Positions 1 through 6,806 of a stretch of 10,601 bases of DNA are shown in pieces. The notes under the pieces were generated by a model. That model did not search any database, was not told the DNA's origin, and saw only the letters and a list, made by a program, of their open reading frames with translations. The position numbers and the translations under genes were made by a program. This DNA is from DATFXF01 sp035258565. GTDB lineage: Bacteria; Acidobacteriota; Terriglobia; Acidiferrales; UBA7541. The DNA lies in assembly GCA_035258565.1 (NCBI GenBank), contig DATFXF010000252.1, forward strand, positions 1-10,601. The letters run 5' to 3'. Positions within the stretch are counted from its first letter, which is position 1; the number at the start of each line of letters is the position of its first letter.

Positions 1-179
1 CCGGCTTCGCTCGCGTCTGCGCCCGCCATGGGAGAACCGAAGCCCTTCCGGTGCGATTTTCCGCCAGAGGGGATCAGTCGATGTCTTGGAGAAGCCTTGC
101 CGTGCTCTCTCCCTCTTGGCTGCCCCAGCGGCCCCAACTCCCGGACGTCTTTCCTCCGAGATCCACAGGGAGTCGTCGG
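1..179. other. Left-edge stretch without an assignable gene
   Basis: All three + frames stay open here for long stretches, which is expected in GC-rich DNA and is not evidence of coding. One + frame is open from base 1 to a TGA at 181-183, which overlaps the ATG at 180 as ATGA; this would fit the tail of an upstream gene, but the translation has no recognisable domain. On the - strand an ATG at 29-27 could begin a gene leaving the window, but only about nine codons are visible. I make no gene call. Confidence 0.3.
167..172 (+). promoter_or_regulatory. Ribosome binding site fixing the start at 180
   Basis: AGGGAG lies 7 bases before the ATG at 180. It supports this start over the upstream in-frame start at 51, which would place about 43 residues without domain character in front of a good signal peptide. 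Confidence 0.55.
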
Positions 180-1235
180 ATGAAGGCCCTGGCCTCGCTC
201 CTGATCGCGCTGGGCCTCGCTAGCGCGCTCGGCGCACAGACGCCTGGCGGCCGACAGACCCCTCCGACGCGGGGCCGGAAAGCAGCCGCAGCGCCGCGAA
301 AGGTGAGCCTCGTGCCGCAGTTTGTGCCCGGTCGCGTCGTGCGTTACCAGATGGACTTCCGCACCACCACCGAGACCCAACGCACCGGGCCGGTCCAAGA
401 TCCGCAGGCACCCTCGCAGCTGGAAATGGCCTGGGGCGCAGTAGTTCGCGTGGAAGTGCTAAGCGTCGAGCCCGTGCCGACGCCTTCCGAGTCGGGAAGC
501 CTGGCGGGCGGCAGGGGCAGTCGGACGCGTCTGCGCACGACCTACGAAAAGGTCGTGGCCACCGCACGCAGCGACACATTTGATCCCGAAGCGGCTGCGA
601 TTGCCGAGGGGTACCGCAAGTTCGAAGGCCACGCGGTTACGTTTACGTTGGGCGCAGACGGAAAAGTCAGCGAGGTCGAGGGTCTTGAGGGCGTGGTCAC
701 GGACCCCAAGGCGGCAGACGCGGCGCATGAATGGTTTGCGCATCTGGCAATCGGTGCCTCGGCGCCCGAAAGAGGCATTGCCCCCGGCGAGAAGTGGTCT
801 TCCGAGCAGGCGGCATCCCATGCGCCCCTGGCTGGCCTGTTTTGGCACACCGAATCCACTTACCTGCGTGATGAGCAGTGTCGCACGACGCCCGATGCCG
901 CTCCCGGCTCGCCCGATGCCATCTCGGGAGAGCCCTGTGCTGTTCTCCTCACGCGGTTTGAGGTTGTGCAGCCGAAGCCGCCGCGCGACCCCACGCCGGA
1001 GGAGTACCGCAAGCGCGGGCTGCGCACCGCCGGGAAGTGGACCGGCTCTGGCGAAACGCTGAGCTACATTTCCTTGCAAACGGGCTGGATGGTGAGCGTC
1101 ACGCAGTCGGGCACGGAGGAGATGGATGTCACCGTATCCACGGCGGATGGCGAATCAAGCGTGCACTACGCCGGCCGCGTGCGCAGCCAGTCGCAGATCA
1201 CGCTCTTGCGGGAGCCTGCCGTACCAGCCCCATGA
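180..1235 (+). CDS. Secreted or periplasmic protein of unknown function
   Basis: A 351-residue protein that I cannot assign to a named family with confidence. From the ATG at 180 it opens with a classic signal peptide: Met-Lys, a hydrophobic core (about residues 3-17) and a likely cleavage after Gly18 or Ala19. A low-complexity Pro/Arg/Lys/Ala linker follows to about residue 40, then a largely beta-type domain to the end. No transmembrane segment follows, and there is no lipobox cysteine. The only two cysteines are C234 and C253, flanking an Ala/Pro/Gly/Ser-rich insert, so they could form a disulfide if the protein is exported. The C-terminal part (GSGETLSYISLQTGWMVS onward) resembles the repeated beta-strand layout of secreted DUF6263-type proteins from Acidobacteria; this is a weak impression only. 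uvrB follows 77 bases downstream with its own -10-like element, so shared function is unlikely. Confidence 0.75.
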   Translation: MKALASLLIALGLASALGAQTPGGRQTPPTRGRKAAAAPRKVSLVPQFVPGRVVRYQMDFRTTTETQRTGPVQDPQAPSQLEMAWGAVVRVEVLSVEPVPTPSESGSLAGGRGSRTRLRTTYEKVVATARSDTFDPEAAAIAEGYRKFEGHAVTFTLGADGKVSEVEGLEGVVTDPKAADAAHEWFAHLAIGASAPERGIAPGEKWSSEQAASHAPLAGLFWHTESTYLRDEQCRTTPDAAPGSPDAISGEPCAVLLTRFEVVQPKPPRDPTPEEYRKRGLRTAGKWTGSGETLSYISLQTGWMVSVTQSGTEEMDVTVSTADGESSVHYAGRVRSQSQITLLREPAVPAP

Positions 1236-1268
1236 CGGCGGCTGGCAGGACCACCCTCGGGTTTGCGG

Positions 1269-1274
1269 TATAAT
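1269..1274 (+). promoter_or_regulatory. Putative -10 element for uvrB
   Basis: A perfect TATAAT lies 38 bases before the uvrB ATG in the gap after the preceding gene, giving a predicted leader of about 30 bases. No TTGACA-like -35 box sits at 16-18 bases spacing, and there is no extended TG motif. I see no SOS (LexA-type) palindrome in the gap, so there is no sign here of classical SOS control of uvrB. Confidence 0.4.
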
Positions 1275-1312
1275 TTGAGGTTTGTGCCGGGCTGATTTTC
1301 GGTGCTGAGGCC

Positions 1313-3340
1313 ATGAGGTTCAAGCTACTCAGTGACTATTCGCCCGAGGGTGACCAACCCGAGGCCATCGGGCAGCTTGTGCGCGGGGTCGAATCCGGCG
1401 AGAAGCACCAGGTGCTGCTGGGGGTCACCGGTTCCGGGAAGACGTTCACCATGGCCAAGGTGATCGAGCAGGTCGCTCGCCCCACGCTCGTCCTCGCTCA
1501 CAACAAGACTCTGGCCGCGCAGCTCTACCACGAGTTTCGCAGTTTCTTCCCGCACAGCGCGGTGGAGTATTTCGTGAGCTACTACGATTATTACCAGCCA
1601 GAGGCCTACCTGCCGTCCTCAGACACCTACATCGAGAAGGAAGCCACGATCAACGATGAGCTCGACAAGCTGCGGATGAGCGCGACGCGGTCGCTCTTCG
1701 AACGCCGCGATGTCGTCATCGTGGCTTCGGTCTCCTGCATCTACGGCCTGGGCTCGCCCGAAGCGTACTACGGGATGCTGCTGATGCTCGAGAAGGGACA
1801 GAGCACCGCGCGCGAGGCGTTGCTGCGCAAGCTGGTGGAAATTCAGTACGAGCGCGCCGAGGAGCTGCGCCGGGGAACCTTCCGCGTCCGCGGCGACCGG
1901 ATCGAGATCTACCCGCCCTACGAAGACAACGCCTACCGCGTCGACCTGTGGGGGGACCAGATTGACGCGCTGCGGCAGATCGATCCGTTGACCGGCGAGG
2001 TGCGGTCCGACCGCCTGACGCGAGTGCCCATCTATCCAAAGTCGCACTACGTGATGCCCGTCGAGGAGAAGGAGCGCGCTATCGGCACGATTCTCGAGGA
2101 GCTGGAGTGGTGGAAAGGCGAGCTCGAACGGCAGGGCAAATTCGTTGAGGCACAGCGCGTGTGGCAGCGCACGATGTTCGACATCGAGATGATCCGCACG
2201 ATCGGCTACTGCCACGGCATCGAAAACTATTCCCGGCACCTCTCCGGCCGCTTGCCGGGGGAGGCGCCGCCCACGCTGCTCGACTATGTGCCGCAGGATT
2301 ACCTGCTCTTTGTGGACGAGTCGCACCAGACCATCCCGCAGCTCCACGGCATGTACCCGGGCGACCGCTCGCGCAAACAGACGCTGGTGGAATTTGGCTT
2401 CCGACTGCCATCGGCGCTCGACAATCGCCCCCTCACGTTTGAGGAGTTTGAGCACCGCACGAATCTGGTGATCTACGTTTCGGCTACGCCGGGGCCATAC
2501 GAGCTGACCCGCTCGGGCGGCGTCCTGGTTGAGCAATTGATTCGGCCGACCGGGCTCGTGGATCCGGAAGTCGAGGTGCGACCGGTGAAGGGCCAGGTGG
2601 ACGACCTGTTGGAGGAAATCCGGGTGCGCGCCGCGCGGAACGAGCGCGTTCTCGTGACCACGCTCACCAAGCGCATGGCGGAGGACCTCGCCGAGTACTT
2701 CACCGAGGTCGGCGTGCGGTGTCGCTACCTGCACTCGGAGGTCGAGACGCTTGAACGCGTGCGCATTCTGCGCGACCTCCGCCGCGGTGACTTCGATGCG
2801 TTGATCGGCATCAACCTGCTGCGCGAAGGTCTCGACCTTCCCGAGGTATCGCTCGTTGCCATTCTGGACGCCGACAAGGAAGGCTACCTGCGCAGTTCCA
2901 CCGCGCTCATTCAGACCATCGGGCGCTGCGCGCGCCATCTCCGCGGGAAGGCCATCCTCTACGCCGATGTGATGACCGAATCCATGCGCACGGCGATCGG
3001 CGAGACGAACCGCCGCCGCGCAAAGCAGATGGCCTACAACACGGCCCACCACATCACGCCGCAATCCATCGTGAAGGCCGTGGACATGCGCCTGGCGGCG
3101 ATTGTGGAGGCGGATTATGTGACCGTGCCGGTAGAGGACTTTGCGCTCGAGGAAATCACAAGCGAAGAGCAGTTGCGCCAAGCAATCGTGCAACTCGAGA
3201 CGCAAATGCGCGAGGCGGCGAAAAAGTTCGAATTCGAGCGCGCCGCCGCCCTCCGCGACCGTATCCGCGCGCTCAAGCAGCGTGACCTTGGCGCCATCGT
3301 ATCGACTGCCGCGCCGTCGGCCGGCGGGGGCTCGGGCTGA
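1313..3340 (+). CDS. uvrB: UvrABC system protein B, excision repair helicase
   Basis: UvrB receives damaged DNA from UvrA, verifies the lesion with its beta-hairpin and recruits UvrC for incision in cytoplasmic nucleotide excision repair. The 675 residues match the usual family length. Visible landmarks are the N-terminal FKLLSDYSPEGDQP block, Walker A GVTGSGKT (37-44), the tyrosine-rich beta-hairpin YDYYQPEAYLP (about 91-101), the Walker B-type DESH box (335-338), helicase motif VI QTIGRCARH (534-542) and a C-terminal UVR motif (about 618-656) that contacts UvrC. It ends in a short Gly/Ser/Ala-rich tail. The ATG at 1313 gives the standard N-terminus, although its GAGG is only 2 bases upstream, a poor ribosome-binding spacing. 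One oddity is Cys539 in motif VI, where most UvrB proteins have Ala or another small residue. The gene is intact and convergent with the glycosyltransferase gene, 33 bases apart. Confidence 0.98.
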   Translation: MRFKLLSDYSPEGDQPEAIGQLVRGVESGEKHQVLLGVTGSGKTFTMAKVIEQVARPTLVLAHNKTLAAQLYHEFRSFFPHSAVEYFVSYYDYYQPEAYLPSSDTYIEKEATINDELDKLRMSATRSLFERRDVVIVASVSCIYGLGSPEAYYGMLLMLEKGQSTAREALLRKLVEIQYERAEELRRGTFRVRGDRIEIYPPYEDNAYRVDLWGDQIDALRQIDPLTGEVRSDRLTRVPIYPKSHYVMPVEEKERAIGTILEELEWWKGELERQGKFVEAQRVWQRTMFDIEMIRTIGYCHGIENYSRHLSGRLPGEAPPTLLDYVPQDYLLFVDESHQTIPQLHGMYPGDRSRKQTLVEFGFRLPSALDNRPLTFEEFEHRTNLVIYVSATPGPYELTRSGGVLVEQLIRPTGLVDPEVEVRPVKGQVDDLLEEIRVRAARNERVLVTTLTKRMAEDLAEYFTEVGVRCRYLHSEVETLERVRILRDLRRGDFDALIGINLLREGLDLPEVSLVAILDADKEGYLRSSTALIQTIGRCARHLRGKAILYADVMTESMRTAIGETNRRRAKQMAYNTAHHITPQSIVKAVDMRLAAIVEADYVTVPVEDFALEEITSEEQLRQAIVQLETQMREAAKKFEFERAAALRDRIRALKQRDLGAIVSTAAPSAGGGSG

Positions 3341-3373
3341 ATCGGGCTCGGCCGAGAGATCCAACGGGCGATG

Positions 3374-4528
3374 TCAGACGAGACCGCGTTTCAGGTCCTC
3401 GAGCGGGTAAAACGTGTCGCGCCAGACAATGCCTCCCTGCCAGAGCGTCACCGCCGTCGAGCGCAGCAACATATAGATGAAGATGAGCCCGCCCACAGGG
3501 TGAGTCAGGGCATAGAGCAGCGAAACGTGCGTGCGCCTGGCGACGACGGCATGCCCAGTTACGGCCATGAGGGCGGCGATCAATGCGAACCACCGCGCCA
3601 TTCCGTGGGCCAAGAGAAGTCCGGCGAAGGGGGCCACGCTAAAACACAGCAACTGGGTCAGCTGGAATGTGATGTGGCCAAGGCGGAAGCTCGCCGCAGC
3701 AAAGAAGTTCTTTGTGGACCCGCGGATGATGTTCCCAAGCCCTTCTTGCCACCGCAGCCGGATGCTGTTCTCAGCCATCCCGACGCCAGAACGGTAGCCG
3801 CCTTGCTTGATCAGCTTCCCGAGCTTCATGTCCTCCACAACCTCCATCGCTAGCCGGCGGTGCGAGCCGATGGCTTCATAAGCATCGCGCCGCACGAGCT
3901 GGAAGGCTCCCACTCCTGCATACCGCGGCGACCCGGGACGGCTGGCTTGCCATGGTTCGACGCCTAAGGCAAACCCGAAGGCGAAGAACGTCAGCGCCAC
4001 TTTTTCCCCCCATCCCACCATGTCCATGCGGCCGAGCAGTGTGAGGTGGTCCCAGCCCTCCTTCTCGGCCAGGCGAACGGCGCGGCGAAGCAGGTCAGGA
4101 GAGAAATGCACGTCGGCGTCTGTAAAGACAAGCCAGTCGCCGGTCGACCGCTGGTAGGCTAGCTCGAGCGCGTGAGGCTTGCCCAGCCAACCGGGAGGCA
4201 GCACCCTGACATGTGCGACCTTGAGCAGCGGGTGCGCGCACGCGATTTCCTCGAGGATTTGTGGCGTGGCGTCGTCGGAGCGGTCGTCCACTGCGATCAC
4301 TTCGTAGCGGGGATAGTCCTGGGCCAGCATGCTCGACAGTGCCGCGGGAAGCTTTTCCGCTTCGTTCCGCGCGGCCAGAAGGATGGAGATGCTTGGGCAT
4401 TCCGCGTCGAGGAGCGGCTTGACGTTGGCGAGCCGGGGGAGGCGGTTCATCCCGCGAACCGTGCGGATCCCCTGAATCAGCCAGAGCAGGGCGATCGATC
4501 CAAACAGTAAGGTCCACAGGAGATGCAA
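3374..4528 (-). CDS. Membrane-anchored family 2 glycosyltransferase
   Basis: A 384-residue inverting glycosyltransferase with a GT-A fold, predicted to act on a lipid or envelope acceptor at the cytoplasmic membrane. In order: an N-terminal transmembrane helix (about 3-20); the nucleotide-sugar-binding start SISILLAARNEAEKLPAAL (47-65) with DDRSDD (81-86); the metal-binding DAD (137-139); an acceptor-region ED (232-233); and three C-terminal hydrophobic segments (about 283-305, 311-330, 340-362). The motif GWLGKPHAL (113-121) and the tail WRDTFYPLEDLKRGLV recall the HpnB/CrtQ-like branch of GT2 enzymes, which glycosylate hopanoids or carotenoids; the true acceptor cannot be read from sequence. 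The canonical processive QxxRW is absent (IRLRW at 256-260), which argues against a cellulose- or hyaluronan-type synthase. The start is TTG at 4528; no stronger in-frame start lies nearby and no good ribosome binding site is visible. No hopanoid or carotenoid genes flank it here. Confidence 0.85.
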   Translation of the reverse strand: MHLLWTLLFGSIALLWLIQGIRTVRGMNRLPRLANVKPLLDAECPSISILLAARNEAEKLPAALSSMLAQDYPRYEVIAVDDRSDDATPQILEEIACAHPLLKVAHVRVLPPGWLGKPHALELAYQRSTGDWLVFTDADVHFSPDLLRRAVRLAEKEGWDHLTLLGRMDMVGWGEKVALTFFAFGFALGVEPWQASRPGSPRYAGVGAFQLVRRDAYEAIGSHRRLAMEVVEDMKLGKLIKQGGYRSGVGMAENSIRLRWQEGLGNIIRGSTKNFFAAASFRLGHITFQLTQLLCFSVAPFAGLLLAHGMARWFALIAALMAVTGHAVVARRTHVSLLYALTHPVGGLIFIYMLLRSTAVTLWQGGIVWRDTFYPLEDLKRGLV

Positions 4529-4567
4529 AGGCGATTTTTTCCCGGACGATCGTGGAATGGAAACGGT

Positions 4568-5437
4568 ATGCTATCACAGGGCATGGCCGGGACCGTTGCG
4601 ATCGTGGGCGCGGGACGCGTGGGACAGACGCTGGGACTCCGCCTGCACGAGCTTGGCTGGAGGATCGGCGCCGTTGTGGCCCGGTCGGCGGCGAACGCCC
4701 GGCGAGCAGTCAAGGCCATCGGCGATGGCCGGGCCCACGCCGCGCTCACGCGGCAGATCCTCGGGTCGGACGTGGTCATCATTTCCACTCCGGACAGCGC
4801 CATCGCGGGCGTGGCTCGAAAGCTGGCGCGCATCGGCGGGGAAGAGTGGAAAGGAAGAGTTGTGCTGCACACCAGCGGCGCGCTCGATTACTCGGTGCTC
4901 AGACCACTCGAGCGCTTGGGCGCGGCCACCGGCTCGCTCCATCCCTTGCAGACATTCAGCAGGCGCGCAGCGCCGCACCTCGAGGGGGTGGTCATGGCCG
5001 TCGAAGGCAGCCGGGCGGCGGTTCGTGTCGCTCGGCGCATGGCGCGGGAACTCGGAGGCGTCCCGGTGGTGCTGGACGGCCGCCACAAACCAGCGTATCA
5101 CGCTGCCGGAGCCCTGGCTGCGGGACACGTACTCGCTCTATTGGAAGCCGCCACACGTATTCTGATGGCGACGGGCTTCACGCGGCGGCAGGCCACCCGC
5201 GCGCTGCTTCCCTTGACGCGCCAGACGCTCAGCAATCTCGAGCGACTGGGGCCGAGCGCATCCTGGACCGGGCCCTTGGCGCGCGGCGATTACGCCACCG
5301 TGGCGCGGCATGTGGGCGCATTGAGGAAATTCCCGCGCGAGTACGGCGCCTCCTATCAAGCGCTCAGTCGCCTGGCGGCCTCGCTGCTCGCACCGGAACC
5401 TCGCGGGACGCTCCGGCGACTTGGGCAGGTCTGGTAG
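4568..5437 (+). CDS. Rossmann-like / DUF2520 domain protein
   Basis: A 289-residue cytoplasmic protein with an N-terminal NAD(P)-binding Rossmann domain (TVAIVGAGRVGQ, GxGxxG at 14-19) and a C-terminal helical DUF2520 domain. Diagnostic stretches are STPDSAIA (about 73-80), the strand VVLHTSGALDYSVL, the GSLHPLQTF motif and HKPAYHAAGALAAGHVLALLEAA. The fold resembles ketopantoate reductase and 6-phosphogluconate dehydrogenase relatives. The substrate is unproven for the family, so an oxidoreductase activity is inferred only. I chose the ATG at 4568 because GGA bases lie 6 bases upstream and it reaches the Rossmann strand directly. An ATG at 4583 would also keep the nucleotide site. One at 4523 would overlap the divergent glycosyltransferase start and has its GGAG directly abutting the ATG. 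In some bacteria DUF2520 genes neighbour pantothenate genes; none is present here. The M16 pair follows after 52 bases on the same strand. Confidence 0.87.
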   Translation: MLSQGMAGTVAIVGAGRVGQTLGLRLHELGWRIGAVVARSAANARRAVKAIGDGRAHAALTRQILGSDVVIISTPDSAIAGVARKLARIGGEEWKGRVVLHTSGALDYSVLRPLERLGAATGSLHPLQTFSRRAAPHLEGVVMAVEGSRAAVRVARRMARELGGVPVVLDGRHKPAYHAAGALAAGHVLALLEAATRILMATGFTRRQATRALLPLTRQTLSNLERLGPSASWTGPLARGDYATVARHVGALRKFPREYGASYQALSRLAASLLAPEPRGTLRRLGQVW

Positions 5438-5478
5438 CGCGCTCGGCGTTGCCCGCGGGCGGGCTTGCGGATTATGGC

Positions 5479-5487
5479 AAGGGGGGG
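5479..5487 (+). promoter_or_regulatory. Ribosome binding site deciding the TTG start at 5490
   Basis: A purine run of AA plus seven Gs ends 2 bases before TTG 5490, so its centre is about 5-6 bases from the start. With this start the protein begins MSKLHIPIESMTLENG, the usual N-terminus of M16 peptidases. The upstream TTG at 5421 would add 23 residues unlike the family. Confidence 0.5.
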
Positions 5488-5489
5488 TC

Positions 5490-6806
5490 TTGTCCAAACT
5501 TCACATTCCGATTGAGAGCATGACGCTTGAGAACGGCCTGCGCGTGGTGGTCGCACCCGACCGTACGGCGCCGCTCGTGACCGTCGGCGTGTATTACAAC
5601 ATCGGCTTCCGGCTCGAGCCGCGCGGGCGCAGCGGCTTCGCTCATCTGTTCGAGCACATGATGTTCCAGGGCTCTGAGCATGCCGGGAAGATGGTTCACA
5701 TCCGGCTCATCAATGCTTCTGGCGGCGTCCTGAACGGCTCGACGCACGATGACGTGACGAATTACTTTGAGGCCGTGCCGTCGAATGCGCTCGAACGCGT
5801 GCTCTGGCTCGAGGCGGATCGCATGCGGGCCTTGAAAGTGGATGACGAGAACCTGCGCAACCAGCGCGACGTGGTCAAGGAAGAGGTCCGCGTCAACGTG
5901 CTCAATCAGCCCTACGGCGGCTTTCCGTGGCTGGACCTGCCGCCGGTGGCCTATCGCAATTGGGCCAACGCGCACAACTCTTACGGCGACTTCGCAGACC
6001 TCGACGCGGCGACGCTCGAAGACGTACAAGCCTTCTTCAACACCTACTACGCCCCGAATAACGCTGTTTTGCTGATGCTCGGCGACGTGACACCGGAGGA
6101 AGGCTTCCTGCTCACCGGGCGGTACTTGGGAGATATTCCCGCGCATTCGCTGCCTCCGCACCCCGACGTGAGCGAGCCTCCGCAGGAGGAGGAGCGGCGG
6201 GGCGAAGTCGAAGAGAAATTTGGCACGCTGCCGGCGCTGGCCATCGGCTACCACGCGCCCGAGCGTCGCACCCGCGACTGGCACGCCGCCGCGCTCCTCG
6301 ACCAGGCACTCCACGGCGGGCGGGCCGGGCGGGTCCATCGGCAGTTGGTGCTCGAAAAGCAGGTGGCTGTGGACACGGAGGGCGGTATCCACTATCCGAT
6401 AGGCGACCTCTTCGACTACAACGGGCCGGTGCTGACGGTCACGCGCATTCTGTACAAGCCGGAGTTTACTGCCGAACAAACGCTCGCCGAGTTTGATCGT
6501 GTCATTGCCGACGTCAAAGAGAAGGGCGTCCCTGGCGAGGAGATCGAACAAGTGAAGGTCAAGTTCCGCTCCAACTATTACTCCCAACTCGAAGGCGGCC
6601 ATGGTGGCTACCTGCCACGGTACGGCCTGATGCACTATCTGGCCTGCTTCACGCTGTTCGACCAGGATCCCCAACTCGTGAACACGGTGCTCGATGAATT
6701 CCTGGCCGTGACGCCGGCTGAAGTACAGGCTGTAGCGCAGAAATATCTGCTGCCGCGGAATCGCGCGATCGTCATCCGCAGACCAGTGAAGAAAGGAGTG
6801 GGGTGA
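5490..6806 (+). CDS. M16 family zinc peptidase, catalytic subunit
   Basis: A 438-residue zinc metallopeptidase of the pitrilysin / mitochondrial-processing-peptidase family. The inverted zinc motif HLFEH (H52, E55, H56) is intact, and the third zinc-ligand glutamate lies in VVKEEV (E131/E132) at the expected distance of about 75 residues. The family block GGVLNGSTHDDVTNYFEAVP (78-97) is also present, followed by the second M16 half-domain with the linker region DVSEPPQEEERRG. No signal peptide or membrane segment is seen from this start, so the sequence suggests a cytosolic protein unless it is exported by an unusual route. It is followed by a zinc-less M16 paralogue that overlaps its stop codon, the layout of bacterial heterodimeric M16 enzymes in which one subunit cuts and the other closes the peptide chamber. 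The substrate is unknown. The alternative TTG at 5421 is less likely. Confidence 0.93.
   Translation: MSKLHIPIESMTLENGLRVVVAPDRTAPLVTVGVYYNIGFRLEPRGRSGFAHLFEHMMFQGSEHAGKMVHIRLINASGGVLNGSTHDDVTNYFEAVPSNALERVLWLEADRMRALKVDDENLRNQRDVVKEEVRVNVLNQPYGGFPWLDLPPVAYRNWANAHNSYGDFADLDAATLEDVQAFFNTYYAPNNAVLLMLGDVTPEEGFLLTGRYLGDIPAHSLPPHPDVSEPPQEEERRGEVEEKFGTLPALAIGYHAPERRTRDWHAAALLDQALHGGRAGRVHRQLVLEKQVAVDTEGGIHYPIGDLFDYNGPVLTVTRILYKPEFTAEQTLAEFDRVIADVKEKGVPGEEIEQVKVKFRSNYYSQLEGGHGGYLPRYGLMHYLACFTLFDQDPQLVNTVLDEFLAVTPAEVQAVAQKYLLPRNRAIVIRRPVKKGVG
6792..6798 (+). promoter_or_regulatory. Ribosome binding site inside the upstream M16 gene
   Basis: AAAGGAG ends 7 bases before the ATG at 6806. It favours ATG 6806 over the in-frame GTG at 6803, and with the TGATG overlap indicates translational coupling of the two M16 genes. 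Confidence 0.65.

Noticed and set aside
1619..3364. Long open frame of 581 codons on the - strand opposite uvrB
   Set aside because: It is antisense to an unmistakable uvrB. Its translation is rich in His, Arg and Val with no domain, as expected from the reverse reading of a GC-rich gene.
3341..3373. Terminator between convergent uvrB and glycosyltransferase genes
   Set aside because: Only the loop-less palindrome CTCGGCCGAG (3347-3356) is present, with no T-run on either strand.
4095..4577. Alternative - strand frame starting at 4577 near the glycosyltransferase
   Set aside because: It is in another frame from the glycosyltransferase and its Arg/Pro-rich translation has no family features.
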